Positions 12,504-23,766 of a stretch of DNA of 64,000 bases are shown here, in pieces. Numbering within the stretch: position 1 is the first letter of the stretch; every line of letters begins with the position of its first letter. The notes beneath the pieces were generated by a model. The model did not search any database. It had not been told where the DNA came from and saw nothing but the letters and a program-made list of their open reading frames with translations. Origin of the DNA: Ephemerocybe angulata (taxonomy: Eukaryota; Basidiomycota; Agaricomycetes; Agaricales; Psathyrellaceae); NCBI GenBank assembly GCA_013368325.1, contig JAACJK010000021.1:1-64000 (forward strand), in the 5' to 3' direction. Both the position numbers and the translations under genes were made by a program.

Positions 12504-15500
12504 CTAGAACCAAGGATTATAGAGCTCCCCCATCTTCACCAACTGAAGCGGGTTAGTCGCCATCTAGATCTGGTGGACGACGGTCTGCAGGACGAGGGTG
12601 ATGGGAGTGACGTTCGGAATGCATCGCCTGCATTGATAAGTTTAGTAAGTTGACATAGGTTCGAAGAGGCATATGCACTCACCTTATCCCGCTCGCTCTT
12701 ACACGCCAGCGCCTCTGCCTTATTGACCACATTGTCGATGTTAGCCTGGACGCTCTGTCGGAACACGGGGTAGAAGGCTGGGGTGTTCTTGCCGCGCATG
12801 CTGAGCCACGCAGCGACTTTGTCTCGTCTGAACAGGCAAAGGTGGTAATCGAGGCCGAGCAGCAGGTACGAGGATGCCCTCCATGAAGGTGCTGCCGACT
12901 AATTGCTGCATGTTGGGTGTGAAGCGGAAGGGGATCACATCCGTGGATGCGAAAAAGGGGAGTTGATTTGAGATGCCTGCATGCATTCCTGAATCAATAA
13001 GTAGGGACAGGGCCGAACGGAAAAGGGAACGAACCTGGGAGGAGTTCTGTCATATCGACAAGACCGGTGGAGCGGGACCCTTGGAAACGGGTTGGGATTT
13101 CGGCCGGAAATCGACAGAACCCAGGTTGCGTAGCTGGCCGCAGCGAGCTGCAGCGTGAATTGCTTGCGCATTCTCCACAGTTCGATGGAGCCGTCCATGG
13201 TACGACTCATGTACTGCATAATGCGTCAGTTATATGGTTCAAAAAGACTCAAAACAGTACATACATTCGTGAGTATGTCTTCCGGGACCATCTTGGCGAA
13301 GATTTCGTCTGAGATATCCTTGTGGACAGATAGGTACGCTGTTTCTGTCAGCGCGCGAGAGGGGATGTACCTGAAGCTTTTCAGCACTTGCTACAACTTC
13401 TCTCCAGAGTACAGTATAGGATCCGCTTCCGAGATACCTGTCTCGTCGCAGTGGATGCCGTAGATGTCACCCAGGGACACGTATGAAGAGTTGGTCTGGT
13501 AGAGGCGGACGTTGGGGCTGCAGGCAACGATGGGTGGTAGATGGAAGTTGTGATTGCGCCTCCTGCTATCCTTTTTTTGCGGTAGAGAGCCCATAGAGTG
13601 ATGAGTGAGTACGGCGGTAAACCTTCGAGACAGGAAACCTACCCGTTGAAGGTGAGGAGGATCTGGATAACGCGCTCCTCACGTCGGGAACTGTCGATGG
13701 CAATGAAGTTGTAAAAGGAAAGAAGTTTTTGAATGGTCATTGCCATAGAGCGTGAACCGTTTCCAGCATGACCCATTCGAGCGGTACGTCTCAATCTTGG
13801 GGGCGTATTTTTGAATGCACACAAAGAATTGATTGGGATACTTGTACTACAAGTGCCAGATTATTAGCAAACAGGTAATGGGAAAGATTAGTAAACGGGC
13901 GCACCTCTGTGTATTGCCCAGGATCCTCGATCTCATCGACCTTACTGTACTGGAATTCGGTGAGATAATGGCTTAGGAGCGCCAAGGGCTGCATTGAGGG
14001 ACGACCATCGACAATCTTCTCGAAATTGTCCCGCCAGTTTTGCAATCGTTGCATGTACTGGGCGTGGGTGATCTTTGCGTCGACAAAGTCGTATTCGAAA
14101 TCCTGCTGCTAGTTATACAGTGCTATGAATCGAGGGTATGGAAAGACAATGGCGACGCACGCTGATGAATATCGGCATATTGCCACTCATGCGCTGCAAA
14201 GTCATGATAGTCGATTGGTTCATGGCCCTACCGCCTTCCTGGGTGTTCATTCTAATTACGAAGATCTAGGGAATGGTTACTGATCTGCTCAACTTGACAA
14301 CAGTGAAAGCTCACCTGGATTGCGTCCTGCATCAGCAACTGGATGTTGCGGTAGACGTATTCTTCTGGTGACTGCTTGAACTTGTGCTGGATATGATTGA
14401 CTATGGTTTCCAAACTCAAGACGAGGAGCGGGAATGCTGTTTTCAAGACCTGCATGATTTCTTACACATGCTCGTCGGCGATTCGAGGCGCGGCAGGCAT
14501 TTCAGGTTTCGGGGGTAGACCAGCAACTTCCGCGGTGCCGTCGGCCATAGCTACATCCCAGTTACAGTCGTTAGCCGCCTGCCTCCCCGCCTTCGCCATT
14601 GCTGCTTGCTGCTGAGCATGCTGCTGCGCCCGCAGAGTGAAGTGGTGTTTCGGAGCGTGCAATTCGTCACGGTTGGTACGAAGCTGACAGAATATGGCAT
14701 GCACACTACTGTTATAAATCGTCGATACAGGAACAGGAGTGAATACTTGCCTAAGGAAAGTGTTTCGCAAGAACTTGCAGAATGAATCGGGCCTGATTTC
14801 TCCTCCCATAAGCAGTACTCGAGCTCGTTAAACGGCAAGGTTTGTCCCCAGACCTTGGCTTGCGCAGATTCGTAGACCGTCGACGCTTGCTCCCACATCC
14901 CAACCTGTTCAAAAGCGAGCCCAATGTTGGTGTCCGGCAGAAGGGAACGCCGTCGCCATAGACCGTAGAACATGTCCTCCTCCGCAAGCTCTGCGTAGAT
15001 TTCCGCAAGCGAGTCGTAGATGTAGTCGCGGATGGTAGGATCATCGTCCTTCATGGTATCGAGCGCCGACCCAAGGATCTCAAGGGCTATGTGCCAGCAG
15101 CCGAAGTTTTTGGCAAGGTACTTGACAAGGTGAGGAGGGAGTGTCATGGGAGGCGAGCAAGCATGTATTCCAGCGAGCAGGGTTTGGATGACATTGGGGC
15201 GCAGGGACGCTTGCTTGATGTGATAGTCCTTGCTGAGTAGATTGATCATGTGGTTGGTAACATCGGATTGCTCGCGACGGGAAAGCGATGCCCAAACAGC
15301 TGGGAAAACGGAGACCCAGACGTCATTGGCTGCTTGGGGGTCAAGGAAGAGAAGGCGCTGGAGAGGACGGAGAATGTGCTGTGGTTCGGGACGGGGAATT
15401 GCATGCAGAGGACCGGAGCCGTTGCGTGTGTGATTCGTCACTTGGAGGTCTGCGGCGCCAAGGAGGAGATGAAGTGCAAGGTAGATCCAGTTCTGATCGG

Positions 15501-18138
15501 CGAGGACCTCCCAGTTCTGGACCGCGAGAATATATGTGACTCTGTTGAATAGCGAGCGTGAAACGCTGACGTCCAAAAGGTCCATGAAACGTTCACGAAG
15601 ACCACTATCCTTTGCCCTGCAGCCGATAAGGAAGGAGTTCTCCAAGCGGGATGTAAGCTCGCTTCGCCGGAGAGATGGGTCGGTGTAGATGTCGTAGACG
15701 AGCTCGAGGTAAGGGGTGAATAGGGCATCACCGCGAGATTCGAAGTTGGCCAACTTCTGCATCAGACTGGCCTTCTCATTGTTGATGGGGTACGCCGCGT
15801 GCTTGTTGTGAACCCAAGTCTTTGCCATGTCCAGAAGGTACTTGCAAAGCGTAACACTCTTTGTCTTGTCGACGAGCGCAACCAAAGCCGTCAGAAGCCA
15901 CCTGCGGCTTTCACCCAGGGCCGACGTATAGTCCCGACAGATGTCCAGGAACATCATCAGCAATCGGACATTTGCTTCATGGGCAGCCGTCCCTGGCGTT
16001 GATCGGATATGGTCCTTGACGAGTTCGCTAAATAGCTTCATGAATTTCTCTGCGTTCGTCGAGTTACCAGGGTTTCCGGAACCGTCGGTGCTGGAGAACA
16101 TCTCAGGTGTTGTGCGAACGACGGACTTCACGATGAGAAGCACTCCGCGAATGTTGGCGCGAGAAGAGGTCATTGAGGTTTCAGCAAAAACATTGCGGAC
16201 GGTCCTGTGGAATTCGGCCAACTCTGTATCCCCGGAAGGCGCTGATTCGGTGAGGGGGAAGAGCGAAAGGAGTTTGTCGAATATGGGGTAGAGAATATCT
16301 TGGAGCGTGGCGTCCTCGGAAAGGAGACCCTTCATAATCAGTTTCTGTAGGATGGGGGCATTCGCGATATACCACGAGTCAGGCTGGTCAGCAGCAACGA
16401 CCTGGAGCACCTTCGCAGCAGCGATACCTTGGGCTAGAGCAGCTTCGGAAGCAAAGTCATTCTGAATATTGCGTTAGTGTATGATCATGCAGGTAAGTTA
16501 GGTTGGAATACTAACCTGCTCTAAGGCCCGGGCGAAAAATCTAAGGCCCACCGTCACATCATTCCAACCGTTAGGACCGACTATACTTTGCAGCAACGAG
16601 AGCACCCGAGGGGTGAGGTTAACTTTGACAGCGGTTTCATGGGTTATTGTAGCCAACCGCATGAGATAACCGACCATCGTCTCTCGCAGCGCCAGTGGTG
16701 TCCTCCACCGGAGTTCTTTCGGAATAGGTTTCCCTTCATCTGCCGCTCGCTTCGTCTCCTGCGCAGCCCGTTCCTCCCATTTGAACACCGTTGCCAAGAC
16801 TTCAACTGAGACCGAACGCGATTCCGGCACCGACGATGCAGATAGGCCGAGTCGATTCAAAGTGCTAGTCATATGAGGGATGAAGAGCGAGCGAACAGGG
16901 AAGAAGAGGTCTGGCTGCTTGACGATGAGATGATAGATGCAAAGGTGTGAGGATGGTTCCTCTGACAAAATCCGTCGCATCTCTTTCGCCCAGAAGGGGT
17001 AGCCGCTTTCGTCGACGTCCATTGGGAGGCAGGGTACCAAGGTGGACAGGGCTTCGTAGCGCACGGTCGGGCGTGATTCCGAATGAGGAAGCTGCAAAAG
17101 TCCTGTCCAAGCGCGGAGGATGAATTTGGGAGGCGTAGGGAAGGTAGAGAAGAACCGGGCTGCCAGAAGATAACCCATCTGCTTCACTATCACATCCTCG
17201 CAATTCGAGATATGGAACCAAATGTACTTGACGATGTCTTTTTTGACGTCTTCCAAGAGGTCCGGGTAATACTGGACAAGGGTGGTTGTGAGATGGAGCA
17301 GCTCCGTCCGGAACATGTCGTCGATGCCAGGTGTGCCGCCACCCTTGGACAGGGGGGTCCAAACGAGGCGGTGAAGCTGGGCAATGAAATCGGTGTCGAT
17401 CAAACGGTCGGAGTTTGAGGATCGCGAGGCCTGGACGAGAAGTGTCGGGGTAACCACATAGCGAAGGAAGAAGCACTTGTGTTGCCACGTATACTTGGGG
17501 TCATTGAACCAAGTGATGAAGCGGAGGAGGACATTTCGACGAAAGAACAGGTCTTCACTGAGGGCTACATGTTGGTAGAGGAAGTTGGTCGTGCTGACAG
17601 TGTCGAGTTCGAGGTTGCGGGTGTAGATGGAAACGAGTTAGAAGAGAAGATCGATGCGTGGTGACTGCTTGAGAATCTTTATGAATATTCTTCGAATAAT
17701 CGCATGCCAGTGAGTCAGATAGAGAGTATCCACCCCTTCATGGGGCCGGTGGTACAATTGAGTCCCAACGGAACATCGACGATATACGGATACTGCTTGA
17801 AGAAGTCGGTCAAGTCATCGCAAAGCTGAAGAGCTGACTTCAACTCGCGAGGGTCGGATCCAACTGTCAACCGCGCTGCTAGGATCTGCAAGTTCCTGGC
17901 TAACTCCCGCTCGAGATTTGGTGCTAGATGGGCTTGGAGGTTGTTTATGTAGGTGCTCACCGAACTGGAGATCTTCAGATTCTGCAGCAAGTAGATGATG
18001 CCCTCAACGGGGAAGCGATTGAGGTACTTCCCAGAGGTTCCGAAAACGGGTTCTTCGTCGAAAAGTGCAGCTGTATTTATGTCTGGACGATAGCGGTGGG
18101 ACGACTCGGATTCGAATGGCTCGAAACAGCTACCGATC
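12504..18138 (-). pseudogene. TRA1: TRA1/TRRAP-family pseudogene (5'-truncated, internally deleted)
   Basis: Minus-strand pieces match the C-terminal half of Tra1, the inactive PI3K-like scaffold of SAGA and NuA4. In order: a HEAT-type part (17600-16500: ITWFNDPKYTWQHK, KKDIVKYIWFHISNCEDVI), the FAT region (16410-14800), then FPLLVLSLETIVNHIQHKFK at 14430, LLSHYLTEFQYSKVDEIEDP at 13960, pseudokinase segments 13800-12740 (RNHNFHLPPIVACSPNVRLY, IPFRFTPNMQ) and the C-terminus ending MGELYNPWF at 12504. Lesions: no N-terminal half (real Tra1 is about 3,500 or more residues); a jump near 14800 from EYCLWEE to sequence normally hundreds of residues later; frame changes near 13690 and 12860; and an in-frame TAG at 12566-12564, about 20 codons before the end. 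An essential gene cannot work in this state, so this is a dead duplicate. Whether the 18138-17740 exon (FGTSGKYLNRFPVEGIIYLL) belongs to TRA1 is less certain. Confidence 0.85.
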
Positions 18139-18876
18139 TAAGGATTATGGCAATCAACGTTCAACACCGCAAAACAAAGGCTTGATTGCCGACGCCAACA
18201 ACCGTAGGTGATACACCATAATCCACCCAGCGACACCAGCAAAGTGGGTATATCGCCCCTTCCTACCGCACTATCTGTCAGACTGACACCCAAAGGTAGC
18301 GATATCCTACTAGAACTGCACAAGTCGGGATGGCCCACATGCGCCGCATGCCAACAGCGCCTGCCTGAAAGAGCAAAACCAATTAACCAAGACACAGGTG
18401 GGTCTCGACGGGATAGAACACGCCGATACATGAACTGATATATATATATATATATAGGTGAATGTCCCAGCAGCCCATGTTATCGCTATCTTACACCAAT
18501 GATCACAAACATAAGAGTGAAGCAGATGCAGTAGAGAAGGAGCATACGCTGACTCCCACCAAAAATGCGAAATGACTCCAGTCATATTGACCGTGAATGA
18601 CTGGACTGAACCAATCCATCGTTAGGTCCCGGTCGCGTAAGGTTAGTATGTTCAGGCAAGGTTGCTTAGTCCATGTTAATCTTTAGACTAGCCATGTACA
18701 CCAGACCCCATGACCCCACTAGCAAACACATCCCCACCCACAGGGTACTCTGCCGCGAGCCACGTATATGGGGCAACAGTAGTGGCAGAGGGGAAGGGGA
18801 GGGGTATAAGACAGCAGTGGTTCTCCGAGACAAACTCGCTTCGAGACGCTTGCTGACTGCCTTCGGCCCGCACGAT
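18139..18876. other. Intergenic with a (TA)n tract
   Basis: Spacer between the broken 5' end of the TRA1 relic and the F-box/nucleotidyltransferase-like gene. No upstream TRA1 exons are recognisable. A (TA)n tract of about 20 nt lies at 18439-18458. A frame upstream of 18877 stays open from 18673, so the neighbouring gene might start earlier than I placed it. Confidence 0.5.
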
Positions 18877-20073
18877 ATGTTGGAGTTAAGGGAAGACGGC
18901 CGACAGCGATCAGCTGCATCGTTGCAGCACCTATTCGGTTAGCACCCTGCCTAAGACCCTAAACCCTCTTGCCACACTGACCACTTATGCAGTAACCCGT
19001 GATGGTGCTATACCCTCCGAGCTAGAGGACAGGATATTATCGTGGCTTCCTCTGCGTACTCTGAAGACGTTAGCGCAGCTGAAGTACATGAAGTTTACCA
19101 TTCAAGCCCACCTCAAGAGAAGGGTTAAGTTGATACTGAACGATTTTCACCTAGATGGGGACACCACAATGGATATGATGGTAAGACATGAAGTCGTCCT
19201 GTCGGGATCGGCCGCATTAGCAATTGTGTCTCCAGGATCGTGCACCCCTGGAGACCTCAACTTCTATTGCCCTCTAGGGGCGGCGGGACCAGCAAGATCC
19301 CATCTGTCGACTCAGCCAGGATTCCGTGAAGAGATAATAGCCACGCAAACGGTCGCGACGTACAGGGCACCGTACAGCAAGTTGGACGTCAACAACGGTG
19401 TGAGACACATCACCAAGTTCACCCACGTCCCGTCCGGTAAACGAGTATCTCTAGTAGAGTCCATATCCACGTCGCCATTAGTGCCAATATTCTATTTCCA
19501 TTTGACGATACTGATGAACTGCGTTTCTGGTAGAGGTGCCACATGCTATTATCCTGAGTTGACGGAAAATCATGCAAGTCAGTAAGAGTCAGCCCAACAT
19601 ACACTCTTGACGCTGATATAACGTATTATCACACAGGTCTAATAAATACGCATCTTTTGTTTGACTCCGTGCATAGGCCGCTAGTCCTGTCAAAGTGGGC
19701 TGAGGTGGGCGTGTCTATGCACGACACCTGCGAGCAATGGCATCCCAAACATCTGAGTAATACAGTCATCCAGAGGAAGGAAACATGCCAGTGGGCTCAC
19801 CGACAGACCAAAGATACATGGAGGGCAGCATTGTCCTATGAAGGCGGCCAAGATACGATGCAGAGTCTGGGACCCGAAATATCCTGGAGATTAGGACATC
19901 GGTTCAAGGGGGAGACCCGGACTAAGCACTACAACCCCATAGTGCGCCTTGTCAAAGAGCATTGGCATTTACGCACGTTTCGACTCCAAGGAAACAGAGT
20001 AGAACACGAAGCACCTATAGACCCGATAACAGAAAAGGTGACGCAGAACTTATGGGAACGTTCTTTTCCTTAA
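18877..20073 (+). CDS. F-box plus nucleotidyltransferase-like protein, about 360 aa
   Basis: Three exons, 18877-18937, 18993-19577 and 19637-20073, join perfectly in phase (introns of 55 and 59 nt). The N-terminus has an F-box-like helix set (IPSELEDRILSWLPLRTLKT). It is followed by a segment common in agaricomycete families, LSGSAALAIVSPGSCTPGDL then NFYCP: the G-S-x-A-L with a downstream D-x-(D/N)-x-Y pattern recalls the nucleotidyltransferase fold, though here the second acidic residue is Asn (DLNFY). The C-terminal part contains GRGATCYYPELT and Trp-rich helices. Function is unknown; catalytic activity is doubtful if the second acid is essential. The start could lie upstream, since the frame is open to 18673. 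Confidence 0.65.
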
Positions 20074-20770
20074 GTACGAAACGTAGCAAGCTATATTCAA
20101 ACCAGTGCCCCCATCCCAGACCCAGAGAGAAACTCAAGTTGGCCAAGTGTGGCGGATAAGCTATCGGAGAGACAAAATATGGAGGTCGAAGTGCGATATG
20201 GGGGTTGAGGCACGACTGCAAGCCCTAACGAGGAGACTATTGAGGCACAACGTCTAGGCCATGGGGCCAGGGTGATGACTTGAAGTCCTAATAGATTTGC
20301 GACAAATCCTACCCTCTTAGCGAGACCGACAATGCATTTTTACTAGTATTTAACCAAACGATAGTCGCAACTTAGCAGCTAAGAATATAGAGTATTCAGA
20401 GGAAATATGGGGAGATAATTGTGGCCAAAAACCTGGATGATATCAAAGAGACCATGCCGTCGCAACCGAGGAGCCAGCCAGACTGCAAATGAAATATATC
20501 TCGAGTGTGTACTCCGAGTCAGTGTATACCAAGTAAACAGTATATATTAGCAAATGAGCGATAAAAGAGGGGCAGACAAAGGCGAAAACCCTGTTGTAGA
20601 TATCAGCATTGGTAGCGAATGTAACGAGAACATATATTGAGACTCCAACATAGCGTATATTCCTCCTCATATCACCAGACGCTAGTTGGGGTAATTGGGT
20701 AGGAAGAGTCACAGACCAGCGAAGACGTTACTGAATTACATTTCACGCTCCAACATAGCATTACCCAGTG
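20074..20770. other. Intergenic between convergent genes, nothing seen
   Basis: 3' flanks of the F-box/nucleotidyltransferase-like gene (plus) and the ribonucleotide reductase-like gene (minus). A minus-strand frame of 89 codons at 20443-20712 is hydrophobic, but I see no way to splice it to the reductase gene and do not call it. Confidence 0.4.
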
Positions 20771-21837
20771 TCATGGATAAGAGAGACCAGAAGGAAGGGA
20801 TGCCCCGTACATCACACCGTACCCCATATCGGACAATACCTGATCTGCGCAGAAATGGACGTACTCCTGCAGGTCGACAATGCTGATAAGGGGGGATGGC
20901 ACATTCATGAGGTCTAAAGTAGTCGATCAGGATGAGAGACGAATGGTGTGATAGCTTTGGAATGCAAAATGCCCACCTCTAACGTATTCAATTTCAATAT
21001 CCACAGCTTCCCTGACTATGTCCTTTACCGTATCTTCAGGTAGCCTCTCCTCGAGAGTGCGTAGCATAGCGCAAGAGAACGATATGTGGAACTGTTCGTC
21101 TATTGAGACCTTCCGATTAATTTCAGACAAACCTGGCATCTTATCCGAGCCGGATATCTTAGATATCACGGCAAAGCTAGGCGAAAAGAATATGCCCTCA
21201 ACGCAGACAAATGCAACCAGGCGCTCAGCGAAAGTTCGATTATCCTCCAAGATCCATTTTATCGCCCAGATGTTCTTAAAAGCTATACTGGGAAGGCCAG
21301 TTGACCAGTGCACCAAAGATTGCTGGTCGTTATAATCTGGGATAAGCCGAGCTATAAGCTTGGCATAGGCCTCGGCGTGAATGTTCTCCCTACAAGAAAT
21401 GAGCGGAACGAAACCCATACGAGTCGGAAAGCCACAAGACACTCACATAGCCAACTGAAACCCGTAGAAATATTTAGCCTCCATTATAGCGACTTCCTGG
21501 AATAATCTCCCGACGATAGTGTCGACGACAAAGCCGTCGGCGGTCGCCAAAAACGACAGGATTCGAGAGACTGCCCGCTTTTCAGAGAGGGTCACAATAG
21601 TATTCCAATGCTGAACGTCCGTGTCGAGCACTATGTTGGCGGGATTCCAAAATACCTCTCTAGCCGACGTGTACAGCTGCCACAACTGAAGATAGGACAT
21701 TAGCACCTGAGACGTTACGGAGAGAAGCGGGTGAATATAGTCACCTTAGGGTGACAAGTGCGTAACACAGTATGCGATTCTTCAGCGAAACCTCCTACGT
21801 CGGGTTGGAGGGAAGGGGACGGCATGGAGTCACTCAT
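20771..21837 (-). CDS. Compact class I ribonucleotide reductase small subunit (R2-like), 302 aa
   Basis: Four exons (21837-21745, 21706-21447, 21389-20977, 20913-20771) join in phase. The product is an R2-family ferritin-like protein: LQLWQLYTSAREVFW, SFLATADGFVV (first iron-ligand Asp), FYGFQLAMENIHAEAY (ligand Glu and His plus the radical-type Tyr), VEGIFFSPSF (Glu), DEQFHISF (Glu and His), and a C-terminal helix LQEYVHFCADQVLSDMGYG. All six iron ligands and the Tyr are therefore present. R2 makes the tyrosyl radical that the large subunit uses to reduce ribonucleotides. Oddities: about 100 residues shorter than usual fungal R2 (about 400), with no long N-terminus and no NPFDWM-type segment or acidic Phe tail that normally docks R1. 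It is well diverged, so a paralogue or an acquired copy rather than the housekeeping gene is likely. A hAT element begins 164 bp upstream of the ATG. Confidence 0.8.
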
Positions 21838-22000
21838 CGTTAGCTGGAGATAGACGACGGGCTGCTCGCCGTTGAGATCCACCACAACTTTATATACGGC
21901 TGGTTTGCACTGTGCCGCTGTCTCGGGAAAGCAGTTAGAGATACCGTGAACCATGATGAACGCCTTACCCTAAACATGAAGCGCCATTACCCCCAAGAAA

Positions 22001-22106
22001 TAGACTGTCCGCGGTCCGGTTCGAACATTTTTCGAACACGGTTCGAACCTGAACCGGACCTTAGGTTCGAGGTTCAGGTTCGGGCAGAGGCCTGAACCGG
22101 ACCGCG
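22001..22106. repeat. hAT left terminal and subterminal inverted repeats
   Basis: The terminal repeat occupies roughly 22001-22022. A second, inverted copy of its core (GAACCGGACCGCGG) lies at about 22091-22105, so the first 105 bp are nearly palindromic overall, with GGTTCGAAC-type motifs in between. Such repeated subterminal motifs are usually transposase-binding sites in hAT elements. Confidence 0.8.
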
Positions 22107-22599
22107 GGAGGGCCAGGTGAATTTTATGCCCGAACCGAGATGTTTTTTTTCCTTGAGACCGTAGTTTGGCACAGGAAAAATGTCAGTCTCACACTGGGGA
22201 GCTTTGTTTGTGCTCAAAACCATGCCGGATTCCATCGGATTGGGCGCGCGCCAATGAATAATGCTGCAAGCGCCCACCGATTTGTCATCGCGCGGCGCGC
22301 TCGGCATCTCGGAAAACCCCGAAACGCGTGCGGCTGTGTGCCAGTGCGCCAGACCATTCACCATTCCTTCCTTCATCCCGCCATAACACCTTTCCTCCCA
22401 CTTCTTTACGTTACGGCGTGGGTAATCTGAACAAGGCTGGTCACCCAGCCTGCAAACGCTCGCTCACGTGCAAACGCGTGACGAGCCCACTACCGAGGAA
22501 ACGTCGGCAGCCCGCCGAGTTTCCTCAGTTGTGGACTGGAACGTGACCTAGCACCACAGTCAGTCCCGTTCCCTCTCCCTTGGCAAGTCGCTCATCCCT

Positions 22600-23540
22600 C
22601 CCTTCCCTGCCAGAAACTTGTGGGAGATCTGCGCGGTGACCGCGCAGCCGCCTGCCAAATCCCGCTCACGTGCCTTTCGTCCCAGCTCGACGACGGCAAC
22701 GCGACCACCACTCTCCTCTGCTCCCAAACCCGTCATGGCGTCGCCACCGCCCCGCCATACCTTCGCTCTCGGTCGTCCAACGACGACGGCTATACTGGAG
22801 TGCCCGGACAGCACACCACCACCTCCATCTACCTTGCTCTGGCCCCCAAACGTCCCTACGCCTTTCATGCCGTCGCCAGCACCCCGCCATACCGCGACGG
22901 CAACGCCCACGACCACCACCCTCCGTCCATCCACCTCTGGCCTATGCCTTTCATGCCGTCGCCAGCGCTCTCCGTCATCGTTGGACGACAGCTACCCTCG
23001 AGTGCTCCGAGCACCACCCTCCGCCATAGCCTTGCTCTCCGGCGTCGTTTCCACACACGACGACGACCAAATACGAGCAGCGACTCAAGCGCGCAACACG
23101 CCAGCCCCTTCGTCGCTGTCTCCGAGCAACCTCCGTCATACCCTTGCTCTCCGTCGTCGTTTCCAAGCACGACGACGGCCAAACACGAAACGCGACTCAA
23201 GTGCGCGACACGCCAGCACCGTCGCGGTCTCCGAATACAACGACGGCTACGCGCCGACACCTCTTCATCACCACCCTTGTCCTTCGGTGCCCGTCGTCGT
23301 CTCAGGTAAGTCCTTCTTGTTCTCGTTTTCGGGGTTCGCGCTGAGGCATCTACTTCGCAACAGCACCCTCTGCCCTTCACCGGCTCCAAACACGACGGCA
23401 GCGCCTCTGCCTTGGCACCACTACTCCCCCGCCGTCGCTGTCTCTCTGCTTACCATTACTCTCCGCCGTCGCTGTCTCCCAACGCGAAACGCGACTACGA
23501 CTACACGCCAATATGGTCAGGGATCCTGAACTCTTAGGAG
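22600..23540. repeat. GC-rich CGACG repeat region inside the hAT 5' part
   Basis: Composed of CGTCGTC/CGACGACG words and imperfect direct repeats. The clearest is a pair with 110-bp spacing: the motif CGTCGTTTCCA followed by CACGACGACG near 23041 and again near 23151, each followed by similar AAA-ACGA and GCGACTCAAG sequence. Stop codons are scarce in all frames, which creates long spurious frames of up to 303 codons on the plus strand and 174 on the minus strand. It precedes the transposase ATG and is probably a noncoding subterminal or leader array. Confidence 0.6.
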
Positions 23541-23766
23541 TTCCACTTTCGTCATGTCACCTCCAGGAGGTATCTATGTATTACACCTTTACCTACCTGC
23601 GTAGTCGTACTAATAAATAAGTGATGTCATTACTTTTGGTCGCGTCGGGCGTTGCGTCGGGATTTCGATCACCCGAAATTTTGGGGGACCGGCAACAAAG
23701 CCCTCTCTCCGTCTCCTTCTCCCTCGCTCTCTCTCTGCTTGTGTCTCCATCCCAACCACAGCAACG

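Noticed and set aside
15230..16291. Plus-strand frames of about 67-116 codons
   Set aside because: Antisense shadows of the TRA1 relic, whose minus-strand frame shows clear homology.
20443..20712. Hydrophobic minus-strand frame as an extra 3' exon of the R2-like gene
   Set aside because: No in-phase splice pair, and it lacks any R2 C-terminal motif.
22618..23529. Open frame of 303 codons (plus), with others of 229 and 174 codons on both strands
   Set aside because: They overlap in several frames over a GC-rich CGACG array with few stop codons; composition is Pro/Arg/Ser/His-rich and no domain or splice pattern appears.
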